Assembly (NCBI RefSeq): GCF_040640215.1
Contig: NZ_JBFABG010000002.1
Coordinates: 62,001-126,000 of the forward strand
DNA: 64,000 nucleotides
Direction: 5' to 3'
Origin: Actinosynnema sp040640215
GTDB lineage: Bacteria; Actinomycetota; Actinomycetes; Mycobacteriales; Pseudonocardiaceae
The notes under the pieces were generated by a model. The model had not been told where the DNA came from, made no database searches, and saw only the letters and a list, made by a program, of their open reading frames with translations. Position numbers and translations under genes: made by a program. Below are positions 33,384 through 41,925 of this stretch, piece by piece. The first letter of the stretch is position 1. Every line of letters starts with the position of its first letter.

Positions 33384-34049
33384 ATGACTCGCCGGGTTCT
33401 GGTGGTCGAGGACGACCTGACCATCGCTTCGTCCGTCGCCGCGCGGCTGCGGGCCGAGGGGTTCGACGTCGACCTGGCGCACGACGGGCCGTCCGCCGTG
33501 GCCAAGGCCGGTGACGTGGACCTCGTCGTCCTGGACGTGATGCTGCCCGGGTTCGACGGGCTGGAGGTGTGCCGCCGCATCCAGGCCACCCGGCCGGTGC
33601 CGGTGCTCATGCTGACCGCGCGGGGTGACGAGAACGACATGCTGGTGGGGCTGGCGGTCGGCGCGGACGACTACCTGACCAAGCCGTTCTCCATCCGGGA
33701 GCTCGCCGCGCGGGTGCACGCCCTGCTGCGCCGGGTGGAGCGCTCGGCCGCGCCCCCGACCCGGATCTCCGTGGCGGACGTGGAGATCGACCTGGCGGAA
33801 CGGCGGGTGCTGCGCGCCGGCGAGGAGGCCCACCTCACGCCGACCGAGTTCGAGCTCCTGGTGCACCTGGCCGAACGGCCGCGCGCGGTGCAGTCGCGGG
33901 AACGCCTGCTCAGCGCGGTGTGGGGGTGGCCGGACGGCACCGGCACGCGGACGGTGGACAGCCACATCAAGGCTCTGCGGCGCAAGCTCGGCACGGACCT
34001 GATCCGCACCGTCCACGGGGTCGGCTACGCGCTGGAGGTACCCCGGTGA
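33384..34049 (+). CDS. OmpR-family response regulator
   Basis: 221 residues. The receiver domain has the acidic pair E9-D10-D11, the phospho-acceptor D51 (LVVLDVMLPGFDG), T78 (LMLTARGDE) and K100 (DDYLTKPFS). The C-terminal winged helix (RISVADVEIDLAERRVLRAG, LTPTEFELLVHLAERP, TRTVDSHIKALRRKLG) binds DNA as a dimer. It is followed, with a 4-base overlap (GTGA), by its histidine kinase. The signal and regulon are unknown; the downstream MscS channel could be a target but is 155 bases beyond the kinase. Confidence 0.95.
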   Translation: MTRRVLVVEDDLTIASSVAARLRAEGFDVDLAHDGPSAVAKAGDVDLVVLDVMLPGFDGLEVCRRIQATRPVPVLMLTARGDENDMLVGLAVGADDYLTKPFSIRELAARVHALLRRVERSAAPPTRISVADVEIDLAERRVLRAGEEAHLTPTEFELLVHLAERPRAVQSRERLLSAVWGWPDGTGTRTVDSHIKALRRKLGTDLIRTVHGVGYALEVPR

Positions 34050-35092
34050 GCGTGCGGTCGGCGCTCAGCGCGGCGGTCGAGCTGCTGCCCCGCCCGCTCG
34101 ACCCGGTCCGCTCGATCAAGCTCAAGCTCGGCATCCTGCTGGTGTCCTCGGGCGCGGCGGGCCTGGCCTACTTCTGGTCGTGGATCGGGTGGTTGCCGGT
34201 CGGCACCACGATCGGCGCGCTGACCGCCGCGCTGATCACGTCGCAGGTGCTCGCGCACGGCCTGACCAGGCCGTTGCGCGAGATGACGGCCGCCGCCCGC
34301 GCGATGCGGCGCGGCGACTACAGCCGGCGGGTGCGGGCCACCGCGCGGGACGAGGTGGGCGAGCTCGCCGGCGCGTTCAACCAGATGGCGGCGGACCTGG
34401 CCGCCGCCGACCGGCAGCGGCGGGAGCTGATCGCGAACGTGTCGCACGAGTTGCGCACGCCGATCACCGCGTTGCAGAACGTGCTGGAGAACGTGGTCGA
34501 CGGGGTCACCCGGCCGGACTCGAAGACCATGCGCACCGCGCTGGCGCAGACCGAGCGCCTGGGCCGGCTGGTGACCGAACTGCTGGACCTGTCCCGGATC
34601 GACGCCGGGGCGCACCGCCTGGCGCTGGCCGAGTTCCCGGTCGCGCCGCTGTTGGACGAGGTGGTGGCGGAGGCTTCGGTGACCGATCGAGGGGTTCGGT
34701 TCACCGTGGACGTCCAGCCGCCCACCGCGACCGCGACGGCCGACCGGGCCCGGCTGCACCAGGTGGTGGTCAACCTGCTGGACAACGCCGCGCGGCACGG
34801 TCCGGCGGGCGGCGAGGTGCGGTTGACCGCGCGGGTCGGCACGAACCTGGTGCTGGAGGTGTCCGACGACGGTCCGGGCATCGCGCCGGAGGACCGCGAG
34901 CGGGTGTTCGAGCGGTTCACGCGCGGTGAGCGGGCGGGCGGTGGCGGCACCGGGCTGGGCCTGAACATCGCCCGCTGGATCATCGACCTGCACGGCGGCA
35001 CGATCGCCGTGGTCGACGGCGGTCCGGGCAGCCGCATCCGGGCGACTCTGCCCGCCTCGCCGCGCGCGCCCGGCACGCCGGAACCCGCCTAG
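34046..35092 (+). CDS. HAMP-containing sensor histidine kinase
   Basis: 348 residues. Two membrane spans lie close together (LKLGILLVSSGAAGLAYFWSW and LPVGTTIGALTAALITSQVL), with only a few residues outside the membrane, so it probably senses the membrane itself or a partner protein. HAMP covers ~70-122. The phosphorylated H134 is in ANVSHELRTPITAL, and the ATPase boxes are VVNLLDNAARHGPAGGEV (N), LEVSDDGPGIAPEDRERVFERF (G1/F) and GTGLGLNIARWI (G2). It forms a coupled pair with the OmpR-type regulator before it. The start is GTG. Confidence 0.94.
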   Translation: MSVRSALSAAVELLPRPLDPVRSIKLKLGILLVSSGAAGLAYFWSWIGWLPVGTTIGALTAALITSQVLAHGLTRPLREMTAAARAMRRGDYSRRVRATARDEVGELAGAFNQMAADLAAADRQRRELIANVSHELRTPITALQNVLENVVDGVTRPDSKTMRTALAQTERLGRLVTELLDLSRIDAGAHRLALAEFPVAPLLDEVVAEASVTDRGVRFTVDVQPPTATATADRARLHQVVVNLLDNAARHGPAGGEVRLTARVGTNLVLEVSDDGPGIAPEDRERVFERFTRGERAGGGGTGLGLNIARWIIDLHGGTIAVVDGGPGSRIRATLPASPRAPGTPEPA

Positions 35093-35204
35093 CGCCGATC
35101 ACCGTGCGGAGTCGGCGCGCGGACGTGACGAAGGTCCCCTGTCCGAGTGGGCCGCCGGCCCCGTGGGTACGGCGGGAGGACGTGCCCACGAGGAGGAGGC
35201 GTTT

Positions 35205-36341
35205 GTGCTCGTCGCTGTACTCACGTTCGCCGGGTCGATCCTGGTCGCGCTGCTGGTCGTGACGCTCGTGCACCGGGTGGTGCGGCGGATCGGCCGGAAG
35301 TCCGCCCTGTTCGCCGGACTGGCCCGCCACGCGCACAAACCCGCGCTGCTCGTGGCCGTGCTGGTGGCCGTGCAGTTCTCGCTGGGGGTGGTGGCACGGG
35401 GCGAGTGGCGGCCGGCGGCGCTGCACGCGGTCGGGGTGGCGCTCATCCTGGCCGGTGCGTGGCTGCTGGGCGCGCTGCTGGTGGTGGCCGAGGACGCGAC
35501 GCTGGCCCGAATCCGGGTGGACGTGTCGGACAACCGGCACGCACGGCGGGTGCACACGCAGATCACTCTGGTGCGGCGGGTCACCGTCGTGGTGGTGGGG
35601 TTGCTGGCCGCCGGGGCGGTGCTGATGACCTTCCCCGCCGCGCGGGCGGCCGGGACGAGCCTGCTGGCCTCGGCCGGTGTGATCGGTGCGATCGCGGCGC
35701 TGGCGGCGCAGTCGCTGCTGGGCAACGTGTTCGCCGGGGTGCAGATCGCGTTCTCCGACGCGCTGCGGCTCGACGACGTCGTCGTGGTCGAGGAGCAGTG
35801 GGGGCGGGTCGAGGACATCACGCTGACCTACGTGGTCGTGCACCTGTGGGACGACCGGCGGCTGATCCTGCCCACCTCGTACTTCCTGAAGACGCCGTTC
35901 GAGAACTGGACGCGGACGCAGTCGGCGCTGCTCGGCACGGTGGAACTGGACGTGGACTGGACCGTGCCGGTGGAGGACCTGCGGCAGGAGCTGCGGCACG
36001 CGCTGGAGACCGTGGACCTGTGGGACGGGCGGGTGTGCGTGGTGCAGGTGACCGGCGCGGTCGGGGCGTTCGTGCGGATTCGCGCCCTGGTGAGCGCCAC
36101 CGACGCCGGCCGGCTGTGGGACCTGCGGTGCGTCGTGCGGGAGCACCTGGTCGGGTGGGTGCGGGCCCAGCACCCGGAGGCGTTGCCGCAGGTGCGGGTC
36201 CGCGACCTGCCGCCGCAGCGCCGCGTCACCCGGGACAGCCCGGCGTCCGGGTCGGACAACCGGGTGTTCGGGGAGAGCCTGGACGGGGAGGAACGGGTGC
36301 AGGCGTTCAGCGGGCCGGAGGCAACCCACCGGAGCGGTTGA
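35205..36341 (+). CDS. MscS-family mechanosensitive ion channel
   Basis: About 378 residues. Four or five hydrophobic helices cover the first 180 residues. The pore-lining helix is GTSLLASAGVIGAIAALAAQSLLGNVFAGVQIAFSDALRLDD (in parts), with the Gly/Ala packing of MscS TM3. The beta domain follows (VVVVEEQWGRVEDITLTYVVVHLWDDRRLILPTSYFL, in parts). These channels release solutes on hypo-osmotic shock. The GTG at 35205 has AGGAGGAGG 6 bases upstream, which decides the start over the longer upstream frame. A propeptide-like lipoprotein gene follows after 38 bases and may be co-transcribed. Confidence 0.92.
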   Translation: MLVAVLTFAGSILVALLVVTLVHRVVRRIGRKSALFAGLARHAHKPALLVAVLVAVQFSLGVVARGEWRPAALHAVGVALILAGAWLLGALLVVAEDATLARIRVDVSDNRHARRVHTQITLVRRVTVVVVGLLAAGAVLMTFPAARAAGTSLLASAGVIGAIAALAAQSLLGNVFAGVQIAFSDALRLDDVVVVEEQWGRVEDITLTYVVVHLWDDRRLILPTSYFLKTPFENWTRTQSALLGTVELDVDWTVPVEDLRQELRHALETVDLWDGRVCVVQVTGAVGAFVRIRALVSATDAGRLWDLRCVVREHLVGWVRAQHPEALPQVRVRDLPPQRRVTRDSPASGSDNRVFGESLDGEERVQAFSGPEATHRSG

Positions 36342-36379
36342 TCCGTCCTGGTGGCAGGACGGGTCCTGGAGGGGTGCGG

Positions 36380-36838
36380 ATGAGACGACTGGCCGTGGGT
36401 CTGCTGTGCTTGCTGGCGACCGGGTGCGCCGCGCCGATCATCGACTACGAACCGGCGGCCACCCCGTCGGTCTCGACCACCACGCCGGCTCCCGGCCCCA
36501 CGACGACCACCACGACACCGGCCACCGCGCCGCCACCACCACCCACGGAGGTGCCCGTGCCCGGGAAGCTCAGCCCGCACGGCAAGGACGTGCTGGCCGA
36601 CGCACGGCGCAACGGGGTGACCAGCGTCGTGCTGGTGATCTCCGCGGAAGCCGGCGCGACCGAGCGGACGGCTTCGGCGCTGCGCGACCTCGGCGCGACG
36701 GTGGAGGCGACCGACGCGTCGATCGGGTACCTCCGGGTGTCCGTGCCGGTGGGTGACGTGGAGCGGGTCACGGCGCTGGAGAGCGTGCGGCAGGTGGACG
36801 TGGACGAGCCCATCGGCCAACCCGACCCGACGCCGTAG
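36380..36838 (+). CDS. Lipoprotein carrying a stand-alone subtilase propeptide-like (I9-type) domain
   Basis: 152 residues. MRRLAVGLLCLLATGC is a lipoprotein signal with the acylated cysteine at residue 16. Residues 22-62 are a Thr/Pro spacer. Residues 64-142 align without gaps to residues 50-128 of the subtilase encoded convergently at 36976-40224; I count 30 identities in 79 positions. The densest part is YLRVSVPVGDVE against YLKVSVPRGNAE, ending VDVD in both. That part of the protease is its propeptide, so this is a membrane-tethered copy of the inhibitor/foldase segment without a protease. Inference: it inhibits or assists the protease in trans at the outer face of the membrane. GGAGGGG precedes the ATG. 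Confidence 0.85.
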   Translation: MRRLAVGLLCLLATGCAAPIIDYEPAATPSVSTTTPAPGPTTTTTTPATAPPPPPTEVPVPGKLSPHGKDVLADARRNGVTSVVLVISAEAGATERTASALRDLGATVEATDASIGYLRVSVPVGDVERVTALESVRQVDVDEPIGQPDPTP

Positions 36839-36894
36839 GACCCGCCTCCAGAGCGGTCGTGGCCCGGTAGAGCGCCGCCCCGCTCCGAGGACAC

Positions 36895-36958
36895 GCCCTG
36901 CTGCCGTTCCCGGCCGGGAACGGCAGCAGGGCCACCCCCGGCGAACCGGGGATGGCCC
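36895..36958. terminator. Bidirectional terminator: 38-bp perfect palindrome plus overlapping second hairpin
   Basis: 36895-36913 and 36914-36932 are exact 19-base complements with no spacer. A second hairpin (GGGCCA-c-CCCCGG / CCGGGG-a-TGGCCC, 36929-36958) shares its first four bases with the palindrome, so the two cannot form fully at once. They separate the convergent lipoprotein and subtilase genes. Confidence 0.8.
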
Positions 36959-36975
36959 TGCGTGGGTCAGCGGTC

Positions 36976-39900
36976 TCAGACCACGTTCCGCACGATCACG
37001 GTGGAGCGCCCGACAACGGCACCCTCACCGGTCTGCACGGTCAGCTCGCCGAGCAGCACCCGACCGGGACCGGCCTGGCCGGTCGCGGTCACGACGCCCG
37101 GGACGGTCCACGTCGCGCCGGCCGTGCGGTCGGCGTCGGCGTCCGTCACGGACACGGTGCCCAGGCCCGGGGCCGCGTAGACGTCGATGTAGTCGTACTC
37201 CGTCGAGCCCGCCGGGACGGCGTACCCGTCGACCTGGATGCGCCACGCGCCCGCCGCCGGGTTGGTGACCGTGAAGGACTCCTCGGAGTCACCGTCGGCG
37301 GTCTGCCCGAACAGCACGCAGGTGCCCGTGGTGCAGTTGTAGACGGACAGGTCCAGGTCGGCCGAGATGTCGCTCGGCTTGCCGATGGTCGCCCGCAGCG
37401 ACGTGCTGCCCGCGGGCACGGTCACGTCGTAGAGCTGCGAGGCACCATCGGTGATGACCGGGCGGCTGATCTTGGCGCTGGACAGCGCGCTGCCGACGAG
37501 CCGGCCGTTGAACGCCGCCAGGGTGTTCTTCACCGTGTAGGTGCGGTTGACGCCCACACCGCTCTGGACGGACTCGATGGTGTCGGGGTCGGGGCTGACC
37601 GACGTGCCCAGCACCGACGCCGTCAGGGTGTACGGCGCGGAGTTCGCGTCGGAGGTGCGTCGCGCCTCGACCACGATCTCCCAGACGCCCGGCACCGGGT
37701 TGGCGACCGTGCGGCTGGTGGGCGAGCCACCGGCGCAGCCCGCGCCCGCGTCGGGGTTGTAGCAGTTGGTGGAGGACGTGGTGTCCGCCGGCACGCCGTA
37801 CGGGTCGAAGCGCAGGAAGCGGATCTGGCCCTTGCCTGCCTCGGTGCCGCCGCCCGCCAGGTCGACCTTCAGCGCGCTGGTGCCGACCGGCACCTTCACG
37901 AAGACGCTCTGCGACTGGTTGCGCGGGATGCTGGTCGTCTTGGCCACCGCGTACTTGTTCGCCGGGCCGAACTCCTCGGCGGCGAAGACCGTGTTCAGGG
38001 TGAACACGTCGATGCCCCGGGTGCTCGGGTTGTCCAGCTTCAGCACGGCCGAGTGCACGCCCGCCTTGGTCGGCTTGACCTTGACGTCGAACTTGACCGG
38101 CGTGTTCAGCGGCAGGCTGACCAGGGACTTGGACGAGAACGTGCCGTCGTTGCCCTGCCAGTTGACGAGGAACTGCTGGTTGCGGTTCGGGCCCGTGGTG
38201 CGGTTCAGGGTGTAGGTCCGCACGTACTCCTTGCCGATGGTCACGCCCTCGCGGTCGTGGATGCCCACGCCCGTGTTGGGGGTCGGCAGCAGGGCCGACA
38301 GCGCCGTGTTGACGGTGACCGAGGTGGCGACGTTCTGCACGTTCGGGTGGGCGTTGAGCTGCTGCCAGGAACGCTGCACGTCGAACAGGCCGGAGCCCTG
38401 CTCGTAGGCCTTCAGCGAGGAGACCCACTTGGCACCGGACTGGATGGCGTTGCGCAGCTCCAGCACGGTGGGCCGCTCGCCCGCGTGCTCGGCCTTGAAC
38501 GCGCTGACCAGCAGCGCCGCCGCACCGGTCGCCTGCGGGGAGGCCATCGACGTGCCGTTGAACATGGCGTAGCCGACGGGCAGCTCGTAGGTGCCGGCCA
38601 CCGGGCCGGGCACCTGCCACTGCGGCACCGTCGAGATCGCCGAGCCGGGCGCGACGATGTTCGGCTTGAAGCCGCCGTCCTCGCGCGGGCCGCGCGAGGA
38701 GAAGCCGTGCAGGTTCTCCTTCTGCGCGGTGACCGAACCGTAGTTGGACAGCCAGGTCTCCTTGGTGATGTACGAGCCGACGCTGATCGCGTCCGTCGTC
38801 ACCGAGGGGTCGCCGACGGTGTTCGCGCCCGCGCCGCTGTTGCCCGCCGAGATGAAGATCTGCATGTTGTACTCGGCGATGGTGCGGTTGTAGAGCTCCG
38901 AGCGGGCGTTGTTGCCGTCGTTGAGCGCCGGCAGACCGCCGATCGAGATGTTGACGACGTCCGCGCCGTTGCGGGCCGCGTAGAGCACGCCGTCGATCAG
39001 GCCGGACGAGGTGCACGACGGGGTCGACAGGCAGACCTTGACCGCCATCAGCTTCGCGCCGGGGGCCGCGCCGGTGGCCTTGCCGCCGAACAGCTTGTTC
39101 GCGGCGGTGATGCCCGCGACGTGCGTGCCGTGCGCGGCGGCGGTGATGCCGATGTTGACGTACGCCTGACCGGCGTTGTCGTAGATCGAGCGGTCGGTCT
39201 GCACCACGAACGCCACGGTGTCGATCACCGGGGTGCCGGGGTTGTCGGTGCCGAAGTGGCCGACGTCCTTCTTGTACTTGTAGTCGATCATGGCGCGCTC
39301 GTCGGTGAAGTCGCCGTCACCGTCGACGTCCACCCGGACTTCCTTGGTGGTGACGTCCTGGAGCACGCCGAACGCGTCCACGCGGTCGCCGTCGCGGTTG
39401 ATGTCGCCGCCGGTCTCGCTGGCCGCGAGGCCCAGGTCGCCCGCGGTCTCGCGGAACAGGCCGAAGCTGTAGGGGCCGCCGGTCGCGGGTGCCTTGAAGT
39501 TCGCGCCGCCGTTGCTGAACGGGCCGTTGTAGCGGCCGGCCACCTGGACCCAGGTGCCGTCGCCGGAGTTCGTGGCGTTGGCGTTGTACCAGTCCACGAT
39601 CTTGCGCTCACCGGTGGTCGTGGTGGCCAGCGCGGGGTGGTCCAGGTCGATGCCGCTGTCCAGGATGGCGATGGTCGTGCCGCGCCCGTCCCAGGTGCGG
39701 TGCGCATCGGTGAACTGCGCCGCCTTGGTGTCCTCGATCGGCATGTACGGGTTCTTCTTGGGCGTCTTCGCGTCCGGCGCTTTCTGCGGCAGCGGCGTGG
39801 TCGCGCCGTCCGGGCGCGGGTTGTCCAGCGCCACCAGGCCGTCGACGTCGATCGCGTTCACCGAGGCGAGCTTGGCGGCCTTCTCGGCGTTGCCGCGCGG

Positions 39901-40224
39901 CACGGAGACCTTGAGGTACTCGACGTCCCGCTCGGTCGACTCGACGACGCCGCCGAGGGCCTTGAGGTCGTCGGTGGCGGAGTCCAGCTTGCCGGGCTCG
40001 GCGGCGACCAGCAGCGTGACGTTGTCCTGGCCGGCCTTCTCGGCCTTGGCGAGCTGTTCGCGGTCCTGCTTGTCCAGACCCTTGTCGTCGGCGGACGCGG
40101 GCGCGTTCGGCGCTTCCTGCGCGACGGCCGGAGCGGCGGCGAAGCCGAACCCAGTCGTGCCCAGTACGGCGGCCAGCAGGGCCGCACTGGTGCGGTGTCT
40201 CCACCGACTTGCTGAGTTGTTCAC
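36976..40224 (-). CDS. Secreted S8 subtilisin-like protease, 1082 residues
   Basis: A signal peptide (~1-35) and a propeptide (~50-130) precede the catalytic domain, which has D189 (TTIAILDSGIDLDHP), H364 (AAAHGTHVAGI), the oxyanion N461 (ISAGNSGAG) and S558 (NGTSMASPQATGAAAL). Between D189 and H364 lies an insert with two calcium-loop-like strings, DINRDGDRVDAF and DVDGDGDFTDER. The roughly 500 residues after the catalytic domain are beta-rich: an Ig-like segment with KFDVKVKPTKAGVHSAVL, then two pre-peptidase C-terminal-like domains (GTSALKVDLAGGG, GSTSLRATIGKPSDISADLDLSVY with PAAGAWRIQVDGY). It is an extracellular endopeptidase. A lipoprotein copy of its propeptide is encoded convergently next door. 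A 30-bp inverted repeat lies in its promoter region. Confidence 0.95.
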   Translation of the reverse strand: MNNSASRWRHRTSAALLAAVLGTTGFGFAAAPAVAQEAPNAPASADDKGLDKQDREQLAKAEKAGQDNVTLLVAAEPGKLDSATDDLKALGGVVESTERDVEYLKVSVPRGNAEKAAKLASVNAIDVDGLVALDNPRPDGATTPLPQKAPDAKTPKKNPYMPIEDTKAAQFTDAHRTWDGRGTTIAILDSGIDLDHPALATTTTGERKIVDWYNANATNSGDGTWVQVAGRYNGPFSNGGANFKAPATGGPYSFGLFRETAGDLGLAASETGGDINRDGDRVDAFGVLQDVTTKEVRVDVDGDGDFTDERAMIDYKYKKDVGHFGTDNPGTPVIDTVAFVVQTDRSIYDNAGQAYVNIGITAAAHGTHVAGITAANKLFGGKATGAAPGAKLMAVKVCLSTPSCTSSGLIDGVLYAARNGADVVNISIGGLPALNDGNNARSELYNRTIAEYNMQIFISAGNSGAGANTVGDPSVTTDAISVGSYITKETWLSNYGSVTAQKENLHGFSSRGPREDGGFKPNIVAPGSAISTVPQWQVPGPVAGTYELPVGYAMFNGTSMASPQATGAAALLVSAFKAEHAGERPTVLELRNAIQSGAKWVSSLKAYEQGSGLFDVQRSWQQLNAHPNVQNVATSVTVNTALSALLPTPNTGVGIHDREGVTIGKEYVRTYTLNRTTGPNRNQQFLVNWQGNDGTFSSKSLVSLPLNTPVKFDVKVKPTKAGVHSAVLKLDNPSTRGIDVFTLNTVFAAEEFGPANKYAVAKTTSIPRNQSQSVFVKVPVGTSALKVDLAGGGTEAGKGQIRFLRFDPYGVPADTTSSTNCYNPDAGAGCAGGSPTSRTVANPVPGVWEIVVEARRTSDANSAPYTLTASVLGTSVSPDPDTIESVQSGVGVNRTYTVKNTLAAFNGRLVGSALSSAKISRPVITDGASQLYDVTVPAGSTSLRATIGKPSDISADLDLSVYNCTTGTCVLFGQTADGDSEESFTVTNPAAGAWRIQVDGYAVPAGSTEYDYIDVYAAPGLGTVSVTDADADRTAGATWTVPGVVTATGQAGPGRVLLGELTVQTGEGAVVGRSTVIVRNVV

Positions 40225-40295
40225 GGCGCAAACCCTTCGTGGGGAAAGATTAGCGCAAGCACATCCCCCCGGGTCTTCCCGGACAATCGGACGAA

Positions 40296-40325
40296 CAGTC
40301 CAATAATGGTGTCCACATTGGACTG
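40296..40325. promoter_or_regulatory. Inverted repeat in the subtilase promoter region
   Basis: CAGTCCAAT (40296-40304) and ATTGGACTG (40317-40325) are perfect 9-bp arms, 21 bp centre to centre, about two helical turns. It lies 72 bases upstream of the protease start, in a locally A+T-rich patch. A dimeric regulator site is likely; its protein is unknown. Confidence 0.5.
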
Positions 40326-40480
40326 AACGGGGTATTGCGAACCGGTGCGCGAAGTGCCGCGCCGGTCACACGCCGGGGCGGCACTCCCAGTCAAGAGCCG
40401 ACCGGCCGGAATGTCAAACTCTGTCAACGGTGAAACCCTGGACGTCGCCTTGACGGGGTAACAAATCGCACAACAACACG

Positions 40481-41314
40481 ATGGCGAGCACACTGGTGGG
40501 CATCGTGGACGCGGAACCGATCGACCGGATCGCCGACGAGCTGTACGCGCTCGCGCCGGCGCGGTTCGTCGCGGCCCGGGACGCCCACGCGCGGGCCGCC
40601 CTGGATCGCGGCGACAAGGCGTTGGCCAAGGAGATCACGGCGCTGCGCAAGCCGACCTCGTCGGCGTGGGCGCTCAACCGGCTGGCCCGGTTCGGTGCCG
40701 TCGAACTGGCCGAGGCGGTCGCGCTGGGTGATCAGTTGCGGGTCGCGCAGGAGGAGTTGCGGGGCAGTGCGCTGCGCGAGCTCGGGGCGCGGCGGCGGGT
40801 CGTGCTGGGCTCCCTGGTGAAGCTGACCGAGGACCTGGCGCGCGACGCCGGCACCCCGTTGGCCTCGGACGCCGTCCAGCAGGTCCGGTCCACGCTGACC
40901 GCCGCCTTGGCGGACGCCGTGCTGGCCGCGCGGATCAGGGCCGGGCGTCTGGTCAAGCCCGTCGACCAGTCCGGCTTCGGACCGCCGGCCGAGACGGGCA
41001 CACCGGTGCGGGACGACCTCGCACCCCGCCGCGAGCAGCGGCGGGAGCGGAAACTGGCGGAAGCGAGGGACGACATCACGCACGCGCGCACCGAGGTGGA
41101 GACGGCGGACGCGGCGATCGGCGAGGCCGAGGCGGCGCTGATCGAGCGGGAGGACCACGCGGAGGCGCTGCGGACCGAGCTGCGCCGGGCCCAGCAGGCC
41201 GAGCGGGAGGCCGCGACGCGGGTCGAGCGCGCCAAGCGGAAGGCGGCTGCGGCGCGTGACCGGCTGGCTGCCGCCGAACGGCGGATGACCGAGCTCCGTG
41301 GCGACTCTGTGTAG
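40481..41314 (+). CDS. Coiled-coil protein of unknown function
   Basis: 277 residues, no signal peptide or membrane span. The N-terminal half is helical, with DEPIDRIADELYALAPARFVAARDAHA-like sequence and ALAKEITALRKPTSSAWALNRLAR. The C-terminal ~110 residues (from RREQRRERKLAEARDD) are a continuous charged heptad region rich in Arg, Glu and Ala (AEAALIEREDHAEALRTELRRAQQAEREAATRVERAKRKAAA, in parts). The ALRKPTSSAWALN segment recurs in actinobacterial proteins that I know only as hypothetical. It diverges from the subtilase with 256 bases between the starts. The function is unknown; a scaffold or DNA/nucleoid-associated role would fit the charge but is not shown. Confidence 0.8.
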   Translation: MASTLVGIVDAEPIDRIADELYALAPARFVAARDAHARAALDRGDKALAKEITALRKPTSSAWALNRLARFGAVELAEAVALGDQLRVAQEELRGSALRELGARRRVVLGSLVKLTEDLARDAGTPLASDAVQQVRSTLTAALADAVLAARIRAGRLVKPVDQSGFGPPAETGTPVRDDLAPRREQRRERKLAEARDDITHARTEVETADAAIGEAEAALIEREDHAEALRTELRRAQQAEREAATRVERAKRKAAAARDRLAAAERRMTELRGDSV

Positions 41315-41925
41315 TGACCCTGGACACCCCGGGAACAGTTGTGCTATATCGCCCGTTGTAGGGATGGTCGGCGTGCGGATGCCGCCCGGACGTCAGGACC
41401 ACCGACGCCCGCCCCCCACGGGCGCGGCAGGCCCTCCCCGAGACGTTCCGGAGCGCCCGCGCGACCCGGCCGCCGTCGGCCGGGCGGGGCCCCCTCACCG
41501 AACGGCCGGCGGCCCGTACCGAATCGACCGCGCGCACGTCGTGATCACCGCGTCGTGCGCGCGGCCGTTTCACTTTGCCGACACCGGCCCGGATCACCGC
41601 CCGCTCCCGGTGGGCGCGCGCCGGGTCTTGACCGGTGGCCGCTGATTCCGGTGCGCCGGAAATTGATCGGACTCCCGGTATTGGACGCCACCCGCGCGGG
41701 CGCGGAGAGGGTCCGAAGAGGGCCCGAAAAGGCTTCGGAGAACCGTTCCGCAGGGCCGGCGCGGACCGCGCGCGAGCCGCGAGCCGCAGTCGGGCACCGT
41801 GCGGCGTGCCGTGAACCGACGGGCGGCGGACCGCCGGCGTGGCGGGCGGCGCGCGGGGGCCGTGCGGGCGAAATGAAACTTATTCGAGTCTCGTCGGCGG
41901 TCAGGGCGGGACCTAGACTCGCCCG
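41315..41925. other. 611-bp region without a supported gene
   Basis: It begins with an A+T-richer patch (TGTGCTATATCGCCCG near 41340) that could be a promoter. The rest is G+C-rich with frames of Arg/Pro/Gly composition that do not look coding. The last 60 bases carry the promoter of the flavoprotein gene, with AAATGAAACTTATTCGAG at 41871-41888 and TAGACT at 41914-41919. Confidence 0.45.
41914..41919 (+). promoter_or_regulatory. TAGACT -10 element, likely leaderless start of the flavoprotein gene
   Basis: TAGACT is followed by CGCCCG and then the ATG at 41926, so transcription would start at or next to the start codon. Confidence 0.45.

Noticed and set aside
36952..40215. 1087-codon open frame on the + strand
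   Set aside because: Exact antisense of the subtilase gene, composed of Val/Arg/Gly/His runs. The minus strand has the full catalytic triad.
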